A DNA stretch of 64,000 nucleotides from NCBI RefSeq assembly GCF_022348085.1, contig NZ_JAKRFN010000004.1, positions 298,888 through 362,887 of the forward strand. Reading direction: 5' to 3'. A program made the position numbers and the translations under genes. Source of the DNA: Mycobacterium sp. PSTR-4-N (GTDB taxonomy: Bacteria > Actinomycetota > Actinomycetes > Mycobacteriales > Mycobacteriaceae). Positions 25,480 to 35,225 of the stretch are shown piece by piece. Positions within the stretch are counted from its first letter, which is position 1; every line of letters begins with the position of its first letter. Under the pieces are notes generated by a model. The model was not told where the DNA came from and searched no databases. It saw only the letters and a program-made list of their open reading frames with translations.

Positions 25480-27258
25480 CTAGCGCTCCGCCTCGTCCGG
25501 CGTCCACGCCTGTGGTAGGCCGGGCTGACCCGGGAACAGGAAGTCGACGAAAGCTGCTGCGGTGGGCTGGGGTTCGTGATTGGCCAGCCCCGGCCGCTCG
25601 TTGGCCTCGATGAACACGTAGTCCGGCCGGGTCACGTCGGGTACGAGCAGATCGATGCCGGTGACGGGGATGCCGATCGCCTCGGCCGCCGCGACGGCGA
25701 CCCGGCACAGTTCCGGGTGCACGGTCGCGGTCACGTCGTGGATGGTGCCGCCCTGGTGCAGGTTCGCGGTGCGCCGCACCCGCAGCCGCTCACCTTCGGC
25801 CAGTACGTCGTCGAAGGAGTATCCGGCCTCCCGGACCGTGGTCTCGGTGACGACGTCCATCGGAATCCGGGACTCGCCGCCGGTGGCGGCAGCGCGCCTA
25901 CGGCTCTGCGTCTCGATCAGTTCGCGGATGGTGTGCTTGCCGGTGCCCGTCACCTCGGCCGGCAGCCTCAGCGCCGCCGCGACGACCTTCTTGTCGATGA
26001 CGACCAGCCGCAGATCGTCACCCTCGGCGCGCTGTTCGATCAGCACCTCGGGATGCTGCTCGCGCGCCCGGGCCAGCGCGGCGTCCAGTTCCTCGTCCCC
26101 GTCGACCCCCACGGTGATGCCCTTGCCCTGCTCGCCGCGCGTCGGCTTCACCACCACATCGCCGACCTCGGAAAGGAATTCGTGGTCGGCGGCGTCGAAC
26201 GTCGCGAGGCGGCCCTTCGGCACGGCGATCCCGGCGTCCGACACGATCCTTCTGGTCAGTCGCTTGTCGTCGCAGCGGCTCATCGCCACCGCAGAGGTGT
26301 ACTCCGACAACGACTCCCGGGTGACGACGCTGCGCCCGCCGTGCGACAGTCGCATCTCACCGGCCTCGGCATCGAGCACCTCGACCCAGATGCCGCGGCG
26401 CATCGCCTCGTCGGCGATGATGCGGGCATACGGGTTCAGGTCGTCGACCGTCTCCGGCGGATGGGTGAACAACGGCTCGTTGATGGCGTTCTTGCGTTTG
26501 ACCGCCATCACCGGGACCCGGCTGAAGCCGAGCTTCTCGTACAGCGCGATCGCGGCGTTGTTGTCGTGGGTGACCGACAAGTCCATGTAGGCCCGCCCGC
26601 GATCGCGGTACAGCGAGGCGAGCGCGCGGGTGAGTGCCGCGCCGACGCCGGGGAGCGTTGCCGCCGGGTCGACCGCCAAGGTCCACAGGCTGGACCCGTC
26701 CTCGGGGTCGGCGAACAAGACAGCGTGGTCGACGCCGGTGACGGTGCCCAGCACGCTGCCGTCTTCGTCGCTGACCGCGACCAGGTAGTCGACCGACTCC
26801 TGGTCTTGATGGTTGGCCCAGATGACGTCGGTGGGGGCGGGCACCATGCCGCATCGCACGTACACCCGGTTGATCTCGTCGGCGTCGTCGCGGCTCTCCA
26901 ACGTCCGCACGCGGAAACCGGTGGGCGCAGGCGCGTCGTCCTCCGCGTCGGAGAAACGCAGACGGTAGGTGTGGCTGGGATCGATGAACAATTCCGCAGG
27001 TGCTTTCGATACCAGCACGTGAGGTTCTCGCGCATAGATGCAGATGTCCCGCCGGCCGTGCGCCTCCGCCCGCAGGACGTCCGCCAGCCGGGCGGGATCG
27101 CTGAACGTCTGCCCGAAGATGAGTCGGCCCCAACCCAGTTCCAGCACCACGTCGTCGGCCATCGCGTCGACCATGTCGGGCGGCGACGCTTCGTGTAGCG
27201 CGAGCGTGATGGCCTCGGAATGCTCCCCGGCCGGATCCGCCTTGTCGACGCTGGTCAT
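25480..27258 (-). CDS. ngg: N-acetylglutaminylglutamine synthetase
   Basis: A 592-residue fusion of an N-terminal GNAT acetyltransferase (about 110-260, LAVDPAATLPGVGAALTRAL and DNNAAIALYEKLGFSR) and a C-terminal ATP-grasp ligase (VVKPTRGEQGKGITVGV, LIEQRAEGDDLRLVVIDKKV, FIEANERPGLANH). This domain pair is the known Ngg enzyme, which acetylates glutamine and ligates a second glutamine. It works with the upstream amidotransferase to make the osmoprotectant N-acetylglutaminylglutamine amide (NAGGN). The ATG at 27258 overlaps the stop of asnO by 4 nt. Confidence 0.92.
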   Translation of the reverse strand: MTSVDKADPAGEHSEAITLALHEASPPDMVDAMADDVVLELGWGRLIFGQTFSDPARLADVLRAEAHGRRDICIYAREPHVLVSKAPAELFIDPSHTYRLRFSDAEDDAPAPTGFRVRTLESRDDADEINRVYVRCGMVPAPTDVIWANHQDQESVDYLVAVSDEDGSVLGTVTGVDHAVLFADPEDGSSLWTLAVDPAATLPGVGAALTRALASLYRDRGRAYMDLSVTHDNNAAIALYEKLGFSRVPVMAVKRKNAINEPLFTHPPETVDDLNPYARIIADEAMRRGIWVEVLDAEAGEMRLSHGGRSVVTRESLSEYTSAVAMSRCDDKRLTRRIVSDAGIAVPKGRLATFDAADHEFLSEVGDVVVKPTRGEQGKGITVGVDGDEELDAALARAREQHPEVLIEQRAEGDDLRLVVIDKKVVAAALRLPAEVTGTGKHTIRELIETQSRRRAAATGGESRIPMDVVTETTVREAGYSFDDVLAEGERLRVRRTANLHQGGTIHDVTATVHPELCRVAVAAAEAIGIPVTGIDLLVPDVTRPDYVFIEANERPGLANHEPQPTAAAFVDFLFPGQPGLPQAWTPDEAER

Positions 27259-29060
27259 GCGGCCGGCCCGTTGATCCCGTGCTTCTGCAGCCATAGTTCG
27301 AGAAGGGAGATCTGCCACAGTTCGTTGCCGCGCAGCGGGGTCAGTCTGCCGTTGGGGTCGGCCAGGAGACGTTCGACCGCCTCGGGCCGGAACAGGCCAC
27401 GCTCCTTGGCTGCGGGTGCGTAGAGCGCATCGCGCACCAGATCCAGGTAGGGACCCTCCAGGTGAGTCAGCGCCGGCACCGGGAAGTAACCCTTCGGGCG
27501 GTCGATGACCTCGGACGGAATGACTTGGCGGGCAGCCTGTTTCAGGACGCCCTTACCCTCGTGGGCGGTCTTGAGCTGTGGCGGACAGGTGGCGGCCAGC
27601 TCCACCAGGTCGTGGTCGAGGAAGGGCACCCGGCCTTCCAACCCCCAGGCCATCGTCATGTTGTCGACCCGCTTGACCGGGTCGTCGACCAGCATCACGG
27701 TGGTGTCCAGACGCAGCGCGCGGTCCACACCCGTCGCGGCGCCGGCGCGCGCGAAGTGCTCGGTGACGAATTGCTCGCTCGGGTCGCCGTCGGCGAGGTA
27801 GGCCGCGGACACCAGCTCTGCGTAGCCGGCGCGGTCCCGATCGAAGAACGCGCCGCGGTAGCTCGCCACCGAGCCCTCCAGTGAGGCGGCGGCAGGTTCC
27901 CCCATCGGCGGATACCAGTGGTAGCCGGCGAAGACCTCGTCGGCGCCCTGCCCGGACTGCACCACCTTCACGTGCTTGGCCACTTCCTGACTGAGCAGGT
28001 AGAACGCCACGCAGTCGTGGCTGACCATCGGTTCGCTCATCGCGCCGATCGCGCCGTCGAGTGCGGGCAGCATACGGGCGGTGTCGATGCGGATCTGGTG
28101 GTGGTCGGTGCCGAAGCGCTGGGCGATGATGTCGCTGTACTTGAACTCGTCGCCGGCGACGCCGTTGACCGATTCGAAACCGATCGAGAACGTCGCGAGG
28201 CCCTGCTGACCGGCTTCGGCGAGCAGGCCCACGATGAGGCTGGAGTCCACGCCGCCGGAGAGCAGGCAGCCGACGGGCACGTCGGCGACCAGTCGACGCT
28301 TGACCGCGGCCCGCAGCGACTCGAGAACCGCGTCCTCCCAGTCCTTCTCGGACCAATCGGCGCGATCGTCGCGGCGGCTGAAGTCGGGTTCCCAGTACGT
28401 GGTGGTGGTGCGGGTGCCGTCCGGTTCGATCGCCATCAGCGTGGCCGGCGGGAGTTTGGTGACCCCGCGCAGGATGGTGCGGGGCGAGGGCACCACCGAG
28501 TGGAACGTCATGTAGTGGTGCAGCGCGATCGGATCGATGCGGGTGTCGACATCGCCGCCGGCCAGCAGCGCGGGCAGTGAGGAGGCGAACCGGATCCGGT
28601 GGGCCGTCTCCGACAGATAGAGGGGTTTGATCCCGAGCCGGTCGCGGCCCAGCAGCACCCGCCCGCTGTCGCGTTCGGCGATCGCGAACGCGAACATGCC
28701 CTTGAGGCGGTCGACGAACCGGTCTCCCCAGTGGTGATAGGCCTTGATCAGCACCTCGGTGTCGCTGTGGGAGTAGAACCGGTATCCGTGGCCGGCCAGT
28801 TCGTCGCGCAGGCTCTCGTAGTTGTAGATGCAGCCGTTCCAGGCGATCGACAGCCCGAGCTCGCTGTCGACCATCGGCTGCGCGCCCGCCTCGGTGAGGT
28901 CGATGATCTTCAGTCGGCGATGACCGAGCGCGACCCGGCCCTGCGCCCAGACGCCTGCGGCGTCGGGACCTCGCGGGACCATGACCTCGGCCATCGCGGT
29001 GACAGCGCGGACATCTGGGTTGGTTCCGTCGAGGCGTACCTCGCCGGTGGCTCCACACAC
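27255..29060 (-). CDS. asnO: N-acetylglutaminylglutamine amidotransferase (asparagine synthase-like)
   Basis: A 601-residue class II glutamine amidotransferase. It uses glutamine and ATP to amidate the dipeptide made by Ngg. The start GTG at 29060 is chosen because the next codon is Cys, the N-terminal nucleophile (CGATGEVRLDG). The glutaminase domain runs to about 200 (RGPDAAGVWAQGRVALGHRRL, WNGCIYNY). The synthetase domain carries the PP-loop CLLSGGVDSSLIVGL and VQSGQGADEVFAGYHWYP, the latter typical of the NAGGN-type branch. A leaderless-type -10 lies 7 nt upstream. Confidence 0.92.
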   Translation of the reverse strand: MCGATGEVRLDGTNPDVRAVTAMAEVMVPRGPDAAGVWAQGRVALGHRRLKIIDLTEAGAQPMVDSELGLSIAWNGCIYNYESLRDELAGHGYRFYSHSDTEVLIKAYHHWGDRFVDRLKGMFAFAIAERDSGRVLLGRDRLGIKPLYLSETAHRIRFASSLPALLAGGDVDTRIDPIALHHYMTFHSVVPSPRTILRGVTKLPPATLMAIEPDGTRTTTTYWEPDFSRRDDRADWSEKDWEDAVLESLRAAVKRRLVADVPVGCLLSGGVDSSLIVGLLAEAGQQGLATFSIGFESVNGVAGDEFKYSDIIAQRFGTDHHQIRIDTARMLPALDGAIGAMSEPMVSHDCVAFYLLSQEVAKHVKVVQSGQGADEVFAGYHWYPPMGEPAAASLEGSVASYRGAFFDRDRAGYAELVSAAYLADGDPSEQFVTEHFARAGAATGVDRALRLDTTVMLVDDPVKRVDNMTMAWGLEGRVPFLDHDLVELAATCPPQLKTAHEGKGVLKQAARQVIPSEVIDRPKGYFPVPALTHLEGPYLDLVRDALYAPAAKERGLFRPEAVERLLADPNGRLTPLRGNELWQISLLELWLQKHGINGPAA

Positions 29061-29067
29061 GTGTTCG

Positions 29068-29073
29068 ACCCTA
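29068..29073 (-). promoter_or_regulatory. Predicted -10 box for the asnO-ngg operon
   Basis: On the minus strand TAGGGT precedes the GTG at 29060 by 7 nt, which indicates a leaderless transcript and an own promoter for the osmolyte genes. No canonical -35 is seen; an alternative stress sigma factor is possible. Confidence 0.5.
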
Positions 29074-29210
29074 CTCCGTGTCGGCGTTCCTCGTTCAGGC
29101 GATGCGGCCACGCTCCGGCGCGCGGCGATGTGAGGGTTTACCCGCGCGTCAGCGGGTCAAACGCCGTTCACCGATCAAGATCGAGATCCGCGTCACAGAG
29201 AGCGCCGGGT

Positions 29211-30779
29211 TCAGGAGACGCCTTCGAGCTGGCCACCCGTCTCGTCGATCTGCCGGACCGGCCCGGTGAACCAGTTCTTCACCGAGGCGTGCCAGTAGAT
29301 GAAGAGCAGCAGGAGGACGCCGCCGACGAGGATCGGCGTGTAGTTGACGAACTTCCACTCGAAGCTGCCGCCCCACGGCACACCGCCGATCGAGGTGGGG
29401 AACATCGCGATGATCGAGGTGACGATGATCTCGATCAGCGCCAACGGCGCCATCCAGCGGTGGTGACCGCGCAGGTTCCAGGACCCGACCTCGAACGCGT
29501 CGCCCATCTTCCAGCGGTAGTAGATGGGCACCGCGAAGCACAGGTACAGGCCGACGACGCCGATCGACACCACCGCGTAGAAGGCGATGGGGGCGGGCGC
29601 GCCGTTGACGTCGACCGGGACCAGGGCGGGCAGTGTGATGACCGCAGCCAGCACCGCGGTGACGAGTACCGCGTTGGCGGGCACCCGCTTGGCGTTGATC
29701 TTGGCCCACAGCTGATGGCCGGGCACCGCGCGATCGCGGCTGAACGCGAAGAGCATGCGGGAGGCGCTGGTCTGGCAGGCGGTGGTGCAGAAGAGCTGTC
29801 CCGCACACGAGATGAGCAGGACGATGCCCATCCACTTGGAGTCGAGCGCCTGGGCGAAGATCACCTGCACCAGCCCGCCGCCCGCGGTCACCTCGTCGAC
29901 GTCCTGCACCGCGAACAGGAAGCTCAGCAGCAGGATCCAGCCGCCGATGGCCGAGTAGAAGATCGACCGCCAGATGCCCTTGGCGGCGGCGTCGGCCGCG
30001 CTGTGCGTCTCCTCGGACAGGTGTGCCGACGCGTCGTATCCGGTGATCGTGTATTGCGTGAGGATCGCCGCGATGGGCAGCACGAACAGCAGCCAGCCGA
30101 TACCCTTGTCGCCGTCGAACATCCCGGTGTTGTTCACCGTCGTGGCGAAGACGTCGGAGAGGCTCGCGTGCCGTTCCGGCAGCAGCCACAGGATCGCGAC
30201 CACCGCGATCGCGCCGGCCACGTGCCACCACACCGAGATGTTGTTGATGACGGCCAGTAGGTGCGAGGAGAAGATGTTGATCACCGCGACGGCGACGAGG
30301 ATCACCAGGAACATCACGAACACGCGGGTCAGGCTGTAACCGGCCGCCCAGCTCTCGCTGAACGTCGAGATCGTCAGGTCCAGGAACGTCGCGCTCCCGT
30401 AGGCGACCGAGGCGAGGATCGCGATCAGGCCGATCAGATTGAGCCAGCCGGTGTAGAAGCCCGCTTTCGGGCCGCCGAGACGGGCCGCCCACCAGTAGAT
30501 CCCGCCGGAGGTCGGGAACGCCGACACCAGCTCGGACATGCACAAGCCGATGAGCAGGATGAACACCGCGACCACCGGCCAACCCCACGCGATCGACGCG
30601 GGCCCACCGTTGTTCCAGCCCAGCCCGAACGAGGTGAAGCAGCCGGCCAGGATCGAGATGATCGAGAAGGAGATCGCGAAGTTGGAGAAACCGGACCAGG
30701 AACGCTGCAGTTCCTGGACGTAGCCGAGCTTGGCGAGATGTCGTTCGTCGTCGCTCAGATATTCATGACCCTCAGGCAC
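29211..30779 (-). CDS. APC superfamily amino-acid/amine permease
   Basis: A 522-residue permease with about 12 membrane helices. It has FAISFSIISILAGCFTSFGLG in helix 1, MSELVSAFPTSGGIYWWAARLGGPKAGFYTGW (given here as its key motif region, helices 2-3) and the loop GYDASAHLSEETHSAADAAAKGIWRS. These are hallmarks of the amino acid/choline/GABA permease family. The GTG at 30779 follows a strong GGAGG with ideal spacing. It is divergent from the glnA4 operon, so its probable substrate is the amine that GlnA4 gamma-glutamylates, or glutamate/GABA. It is 150 bp upstream of asnO, which has its own -10. Confidence 0.88.
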   Translation of the reverse strand: MPEGHEYLSDDERHLAKLGYVQELQRSWSGFSNFAISFSIISILAGCFTSFGLGWNNGGPASIAWGWPVVAVFILLIGLCMSELVSAFPTSGGIYWWAARLGGPKAGFYTGWLNLIGLIAILASVAYGSATFLDLTISTFSESWAAGYSLTRVFVMFLVILVAVAVINIFSSHLLAVINNISVWWHVAGAIAVVAILWLLPERHASLSDVFATTVNNTGMFDGDKGIGWLLFVLPIAAILTQYTITGYDASAHLSEETHSAADAAAKGIWRSIFYSAIGGWILLLSFLFAVQDVDEVTAGGGLVQVIFAQALDSKWMGIVLLISCAGQLFCTTACQTSASRMLFAFSRDRAVPGHQLWAKINAKRVPANAVLVTAVLAAVITLPALVPVDVNGAPAPIAFYAVVSIGVVGLYLCFAVPIYYRWKMGDAFEVGSWNLRGHHRWMAPLALIEIIVTSIIAMFPTSIGGVPWGGSFEWKFVNYTPILVGGVLLLLFIYWHASVKNWFTGPVRQIDETGGQLEGVS

Positions 30780-30942
30780 TCCAGGACCTCCTGTGTGTGG
30801 GAATCGGCGCGGCGGCGGCGCCGAGCATGACAATAGATCGCCATTGGTCTGGTGTCCTACCTTTGAAGGCAGTTTTGTGCGACTGTGTTCGGGCGCGAGA
30901 AGCGCGGTGGGACACGAGGGCGCGACGAACGTAAGGACACCG
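30780..30942. promoter_or_regulatory. Divergent promoter region, permease / glnA4
   Basis: This 163-bp region separates the permease and glnA4. On the minus strand TATTGT (30830-30835) is a possible -10 for the permease. A single FadR-like half-match TTGTGCGACTG (30875-30885) differs by one base from TNGTNNNACNA and could bind the FadR-type regulator of the operon. AAGGA before 30943 is the glnA4 ribosome site. Only the ribosome sites are firm. Confidence 0.35.
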
Positions 30943-32307
30943 ATGGGCACACGAGGCATGCTGTCGCGATCAGAGTTGGACGCGTTGGTCGAGGCGGGGG
31001 AGATCGACACCGTGATCGTCGCGTTCTGCGACATGCAGGGCCGGCTGACCGGGAAACGCATCTCGGCGCGGCTGTTCGCCGACGATGTGGCCGAGCACGG
31101 CGCCGAGTGCTGCAACTATCTGCTGGCCGTCGACGTCGACAACAACACCGTCGACGGGTATGCCATCTCGAGCTGGGAGACCGGCTACGGCGACATGGTG
31201 ATGACCCCGGACTTCGACACCTTGCGCGTGATCCCGTGGCAGCCGGGCACGGCGCTGGTCATGGCCGACCTGTCCTGGACCGACGGCCGGCCGGTCACCC
31301 AGGCGCCGCGCAGCATCCTCAACCGGCAGATCGACCGCCTCGCCGAGCGCGGCCTGGTGCCCTACGCCGCCACAGAACTCGAGTTCATGGTGTTCGACGA
31401 CACCTTCCGCGACGCCTGGGCCGCCGGCTACAAGGGCCTCACTCCTGCCACCGACTACAACATCGACTACGCGATGCTCGCGTCGACGCGGATGGAACCG
31501 CTGCTGCGCGACATCCGGCTCGGCATGGACGGCGCCGGCATGTACTGCGAGGGCGTCAAAGGGGAGTGCAACCTGGGCCAGCAGGAGATCGGCTTCCGCT
31601 ACGACCACGCCCGGTCCACCTGCGACAACCACACGATCTACCGCAACGGCGCCAAGGAGATCGCCGACCAGCACGGCAAGAGCCTGACGTTCATGGCCAA
31701 GTTCGACGAGCGCGAGGGCAACAGCTGCCACATCCACATCTCGCTGCGCGGCGACGATGGTGGTGCCGTGTTCGCCGACTCCGACGCCGCGGACGGGATG
31801 ACGCCGCTGTTCCGCAGCTTCATCGCCGGCCAGCTCGCCACGATGCGGGAGCTGAGCCTGTGCTACGCGCCGAACATCAACTCCTACAAGCGCTTCGCCG
31901 AAGGCAGCTTCGCGCCGACGGCGATCGCGTGGGGATTCGACAACCGCACCTGCGCGCTGCGCGTGGTCGGCCACGGCGCCGGCATGCGGATGGAGAACAG
32001 GGCGCCCGGCGGTGACGTCAACCAGTACCTGGCGGTGTCGGCTCTGATCGCCGGCGGCCTGTACGGCATCGAGAACGAGCTCGAGCTGCCGGATCCGTTG
32101 GAGGGCAACGCTTACACCAGCGGCGCCGAACGGCTACCCACGACGCTCGCCGAGGCCGTCGAGCTGTTCGACAACTCGACGATCGCCCGCGAGGCGTTCG
32201 GCGACGACGTCGTCGACCACTACCTGAACTATGCGCGCGTCGAGCTGAAGGCCTTCAACGCCGCGGTGACCGATTGGGAAAGGGTGCGCGGCTTTGAACG
32301 CCTCTGA
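30943..32307 (+). CDS. glnA4: Glutamine synthetase-like gamma-glutamylamine synthetase (GlnA4)
   Basis: A 454-residue member of the glutamine synthetase fold, orthologous to M. tuberculosis Rv2860c. Metal and ATP residues are present: ATELEFMVFD, GECNLGQQEIGFRYD, NSCHIHISL, and PGGDVNQYLAV in place of the usual C-terminal GS motif. Related GlnA4 and PuuA enzymes gamma-glutamylate ethanolamine or polyamines rather than ammonia, and the neighbours (gamma-Glu hydrolase, ALDH, permease) fit that role. The ATG at 30943 has AAGGA at good spacing. The stop overlaps the next gene by 14 nt. Confidence 0.92.
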   Translation: MGTRGMLSRSELDALVEAGEIDTVIVAFCDMQGRLTGKRISARLFADDVAEHGAECCNYLLAVDVDNNTVDGYAISSWETGYGDMVMTPDFDTLRVIPWQPGTALVMADLSWTDGRPVTQAPRSILNRQIDRLAERGLVPYAATELEFMVFDDTFRDAWAAGYKGLTPATDYNIDYAMLASTRMEPLLRDIRLGMDGAGMYCEGVKGECNLGQQEIGFRYDHARSTCDNHTIYRNGAKEIADQHGKSLTFMAKFDEREGNSCHIHISLRGDDGGAVFADSDAADGMTPLFRSFIAGQLATMRELSLCYAPNINSYKRFAEGSFAPTAIAWGFDNRTCALRVVGHGAGMRMENRAPGGDVNQYLAVSALIAGGLYGIENELELPDPLEGNAYTSGAERLPTTLAEAVELFDNSTIAREAFGDDVVDHYLNYARVELKAFNAAVTDWERVRGFERL

Positions 32308-33067
32308 GGTCAGGCCGGTCATCGGGCTGACCACGTATCTGCAGCAGGCTCAGACCGGCGTGTGGGATGTCCGGGCGAGCTTTCTGCCCGCCATCTACTT
32401 CGAGGGCGTCGGGCTCGCCGGCGGCATCTCGACGCTGCTCCCGCCACAACCGGTCGACGATGCGATCGCCGACCGCATTCTCGACGGCCTGGACGGATTG
32501 ATCATCACCGGCGGGCGCGACGTCGACCCCGCGGTCTACGGCAGCACCCGGCACCCGGCCACCGACGAGCCGACCGAGGACAGCCGCACCCGCGACGCGT
32601 TCGAGCTGGCCCTGCTGCATGCGGCCCTGCGCCGCGGCGTGCCGGTGCTGGGGATCTGCCGCGGGGCCCAGGTGCTCAACGTCGCGCTCGGCGGCTCGCT
32701 GCACCAGCACCTGCCCGATGTGCTCGGCCACCCCCGGCACCAGCAGGGCAACGCGGTGTTCTCGACATCGACGATCACCACCGTCCCCGGCACCCAGGTC
32801 GCCGCGCTCGTCGGTCCCAGCACGGAAGCGCAGTGCTACCACCACCAGGCCATCGACCGGCTCGGTGACGGCCTGATCGTCAGCGCATCGGACGCCGACG
32901 GCGTGATCGAGGCGATCGAGGTGGACCCGCGCCGCCATCCCGACCGGTGGCTGGTCGCGGTGCAGTGGCACCCGGAAGAGCGGCTGGACGATCTGCGCCT
33001 GTTCGGGGGCCTGGTCGGCGCCGCCGCAGACCATGCAGCCAAGAAAGCCCAGAAAGTGAGCGTATGA
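32294..33067 (+). CDS. Class I glutamine amidotransferase-like gamma-glutamyl hydrolase (PuuD type)
   Basis: A 257-residue peptidase C26 family protein. The catalytic triad is visible: Cys122 (LGICRGAQVLN), His226 and Glu228 (VQWHPEE). PuuD-type enzymes remove the gamma-glutamyl group from gamma-Glu-GABA or a related acid. It is the Rv2859c equivalent. The predicted start is a TTG at 32294, inside the end of glnA4, and no better in-frame start exists before the conserved VRPVIGLTTY. It is coupled to the next gene by ATGA. Confidence 0.88.
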   Translation: MNASEVRPVIGLTTYLQQAQTGVWDVRASFLPAIYFEGVGLAGGISTLLPPQPVDDAIADRILDGLDGLIITGGRDVDPAVYGSTRHPATDEPTEDSRTRDAFELALLHAALRRGVPVLGICRGAQVLNVALGGSLHQHLPDVLGHPRHQQGNAVFSTSTITTVPGTQVAALVGPSTEAQCYHHQAIDRLGDGLIVSASDADGVIEAIEVDPRRHPDRWLVAVQWHPEERLDDLRLFGGLVGAAADHAAKKAQKVSV

Positions 33068-34434
33068 GCCAGACCAGTGACGTGATCAACCCGGCCACCG
33101 AGGAGGTGCTGCGCACCGTCACCCACACCGACGAGGCCGGCGTCGACGAGGCGGTGGCCCGGGCCGGCGCGGCGCAGCGGACGTGGGCGAAGCTGCCCCC
33201 GGCGGAGCGGGCGGCCGCGCTACGGGCGTTTGCCGCTGTGGTCGACGCCCACGTCGAGGAGTTGGCGCAGCTCGAGGTCGCCAACTCCGGTCATCCCATC
33301 GGCAACGCCCGATGGGAGGCAGGGCACGTCCGCGATGTGCTGCAGTACTACTCGGCCAGCCCGGAACGGTTGTCCGGCAAGCAGATTCCCGTCGCCGGTG
33401 GACTCGACGTCACGTTCAACGAACCGCTGGGCGTGGTCGGGGTGATCACGCCGTGGAACTTCCCGATGACGATCGCGTCGTGGGGATTCGCCCCAGCCCT
33501 CGCGGCCGGGAACGCGGTGCTGGTCAAGCCCGCCGAGTGGACGCCGCTCACCACGATCCGGCTCGGTGAACTCGCGCTGGAGGCGGGGCTGCCCGCGGAT
33601 CTGTTCCAGGTGCTGCCGGGACGCGGATCGGTGGTGGGGGAGCGCTTCGTCAGCCATCCCGACGTGCGCAAGATCGTGTTCACCGGATCCACCGAGGTCG
33701 GTACCCGGGTGATGGCCGGTGCGGCCCGCCAGGTCAAGCGCGTCACGCTGGAACTGGGCGGCAAGAGCGCGAACATCGTGTTCGACGACTGCGACCTCGA
33801 GCGCGCGGCGGCGACCGCGCCCTACGGCGTCTTCGACAACTCGGGTCAGGACTGCTGCGCCCGCAGCCGGATCCTGGTCCAGCGCAGTGTGTTCGATCGC
33901 TTCATGGAGCTGCTCGAGCCCGCCGTCAAGGGTGTCGTCGTGGGCGATCCCCGTGCCGAGGGCACCGAGATGGGTCCGCTGGTGTCGAAGAAGCACTGGG
34001 AGTCGGTGGCCGGTTACGTACCCGACGACGCACCGGTGGCGTTCCGCGGCGACGCCCCGTCGGGCCCCGGATACTGGTTCCCGCCAACGGTTCTCACACC
34101 AACACGCGACGACCGCACGGTCACAGAGGAGATCTTTGGCCCCGTCGTGACCGTCCTGCCCTTCGACGACGAGGCCGACGCCATCACCCTCGCCAACGAC
34201 AGTCCCTACGGGCTGTCCGGGTCGATCTGGACCGAGAATCTGTCGCGGGCACTGCGCGTGTCCCGCGCGGTGGAATCGGGCAACCTGTCGGTCAACTCGC
34301 ACTCGTCGGTGCGTTACAGCACGCCGTTCGGCGGCTTCAAGCAATCCGGGCTGGGCCGTGAGCTCGGGCCGGACGCCCCCCTGTCGTTCACCGAAACCAA
34401 GAACGTCTTTATCGCTGTTCAGGAGGAGCACTGA
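33064..34434 (+). CDS. aldC: Aldehyde dehydrogenase (AldC)
   Basis: A 456-residue NAD(P)-dependent aldehyde dehydrogenase, equivalent to Rv2858c. It is slightly short at the N-terminus compared with the usual 480-500 residues, as in M. tuberculosis. Catalytic Asn132 (PWNFP), Glu230 (LELGGKS) and Cys264 (GQDCC) are present. By analogy to PuuC it would oxidise the gamma-glutamylated amino-aldehyde. The ATG overlaps the previous stop and its own stop overlaps the SDR start (TGATG), giving a tightly coupled operon. Confidence 0.92.
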   Translation: MSQTSDVINPATEEVLRTVTHTDEAGVDEAVARAGAAQRTWAKLPPAERAAALRAFAAVVDAHVEELAQLEVANSGHPIGNARWEAGHVRDVLQYYSASPERLSGKQIPVAGGLDVTFNEPLGVVGVITPWNFPMTIASWGFAPALAAGNAVLVKPAEWTPLTTIRLGELALEAGLPADLFQVLPGRGSVVGERFVSHPDVRKIVFTGSTEVGTRVMAGAARQVKRVTLELGGKSANIVFDDCDLERAAATAPYGVFDNSGQDCCARSRILVQRSVFDRFMELLEPAVKGVVVGDPRAEGTEMGPLVSKKHWESVAGYVPDDAPVAFRGDAPSGPGYWFPPTVLTPTRDDRTVTEEIFGPVVTVLPFDDEADAITLANDSPYGLSGSIWTENLSRALRVSRAVESGNLSVNSHSSVRYSTPFGGFKQSGLGRELGPDAPLSFTETKNVFIAVQEEH

Positions 34435-35207
34435 TGGATCTGTCCCAGCGTCTGGCGGGCAAGGTCGCCGTCATCACCGGCGGTGCCAGCGGCATCGGCC
34501 TGGCGACGGCCAAACGCATGCAGGCCGAGGGTGCCATCATCGTCATCGGCGATCTCGACGAGGCCACCGGCCGCAGCGTGGCCAACGACATGAACGTGAC
34601 ATTCGTGCAGGTCGACGTGTCCGACCAGGTGGCGGTGGACAAGCTCTTCGACACGGCGTTCGAGGTGCACGGCGGAGTCGACATCGCGTTCAACAACGCC
34701 GGCATCAGCCCACCCGAGGACGACCTGATCGAGAACACCGGTATCGATGCCTGGCAGCGGGTGCAGGACATCAACCTCAAGTCGGTGTTCTTCTGTTGCA
34801 AAGCCGCACTGCGACACATGGTTCCGGCGCAGAAGGGCTCGATCATCAACACGGCGTCATTCGTCGCGGTGATGGGCTCGGCGACATCGCAGATCTCCTA
34901 CACCGCGTCCAAGGGCGGGGTGCTGGCGATGTCGCGCGAGCTCGGGGTCCAGTACGCCCGGCAGGGAATCCGGGTCAATGCGCTGTGCCCCGGACCGGTG
35001 AACACCCCGCTGCTGCAGGAGCTGTTCGCCAAGGATCCCGAGCGGGCGGCACGCCGTCTCGTGCACGTGCCCGTCGGCCGCTTCGCCGAACCCGAGGAAC
35101 TGGCCGCGGCGGTGGCGTTCCTCGCCAGTGACGACGCCTCGTTCATCACCGCGTCGTCGTTCCTCGTCGACGGCGGGATCAGCGGCCACTACGTCACCCC
35201 GCTGTGA
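34434..35207 (+). CDS. SDR family oxidoreductase (Rv2857c homologue)
   Basis: A 257-residue classical SDR: VITGGASGIGLATAKRM cofactor motif, FNNAGIS, Ser in NTASFVA, Tyr-Lys in YTASKGG, and the C-terminal SSFLVDGGISGHYVTPL. Its conserved place after aldC in mycobacteria suggests that it oxidises a hydroxyl of the amine-derived substrate, for example the ethanolamine-like moiety, before or after the ALDH step. The substrate is not known. The start shares a base with the aldC stop. Confidence 0.9.
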   Translation: MDLSQRLAGKVAVITGGASGIGLATAKRMQAEGAIIVIGDLDEATGRSVANDMNVTFVQVDVSDQVAVDKLFDTAFEVHGGVDIAFNNAGISPPEDDLIENTGIDAWQRVQDINLKSVFFCCKAALRHMVPAQKGSIINTASFVAVMGSATSQISYTASKGGVLAMSRELGVQYARQGIRVNALCPGPVNTPLLQELFAKDPERAARRLVHVPVGRFAEPEELAAAVAFLASDDASFITASSFLVDGGISGHYVTPL

Positions 35208-35225
35208 TGCCCTAGAGGGCACCCG

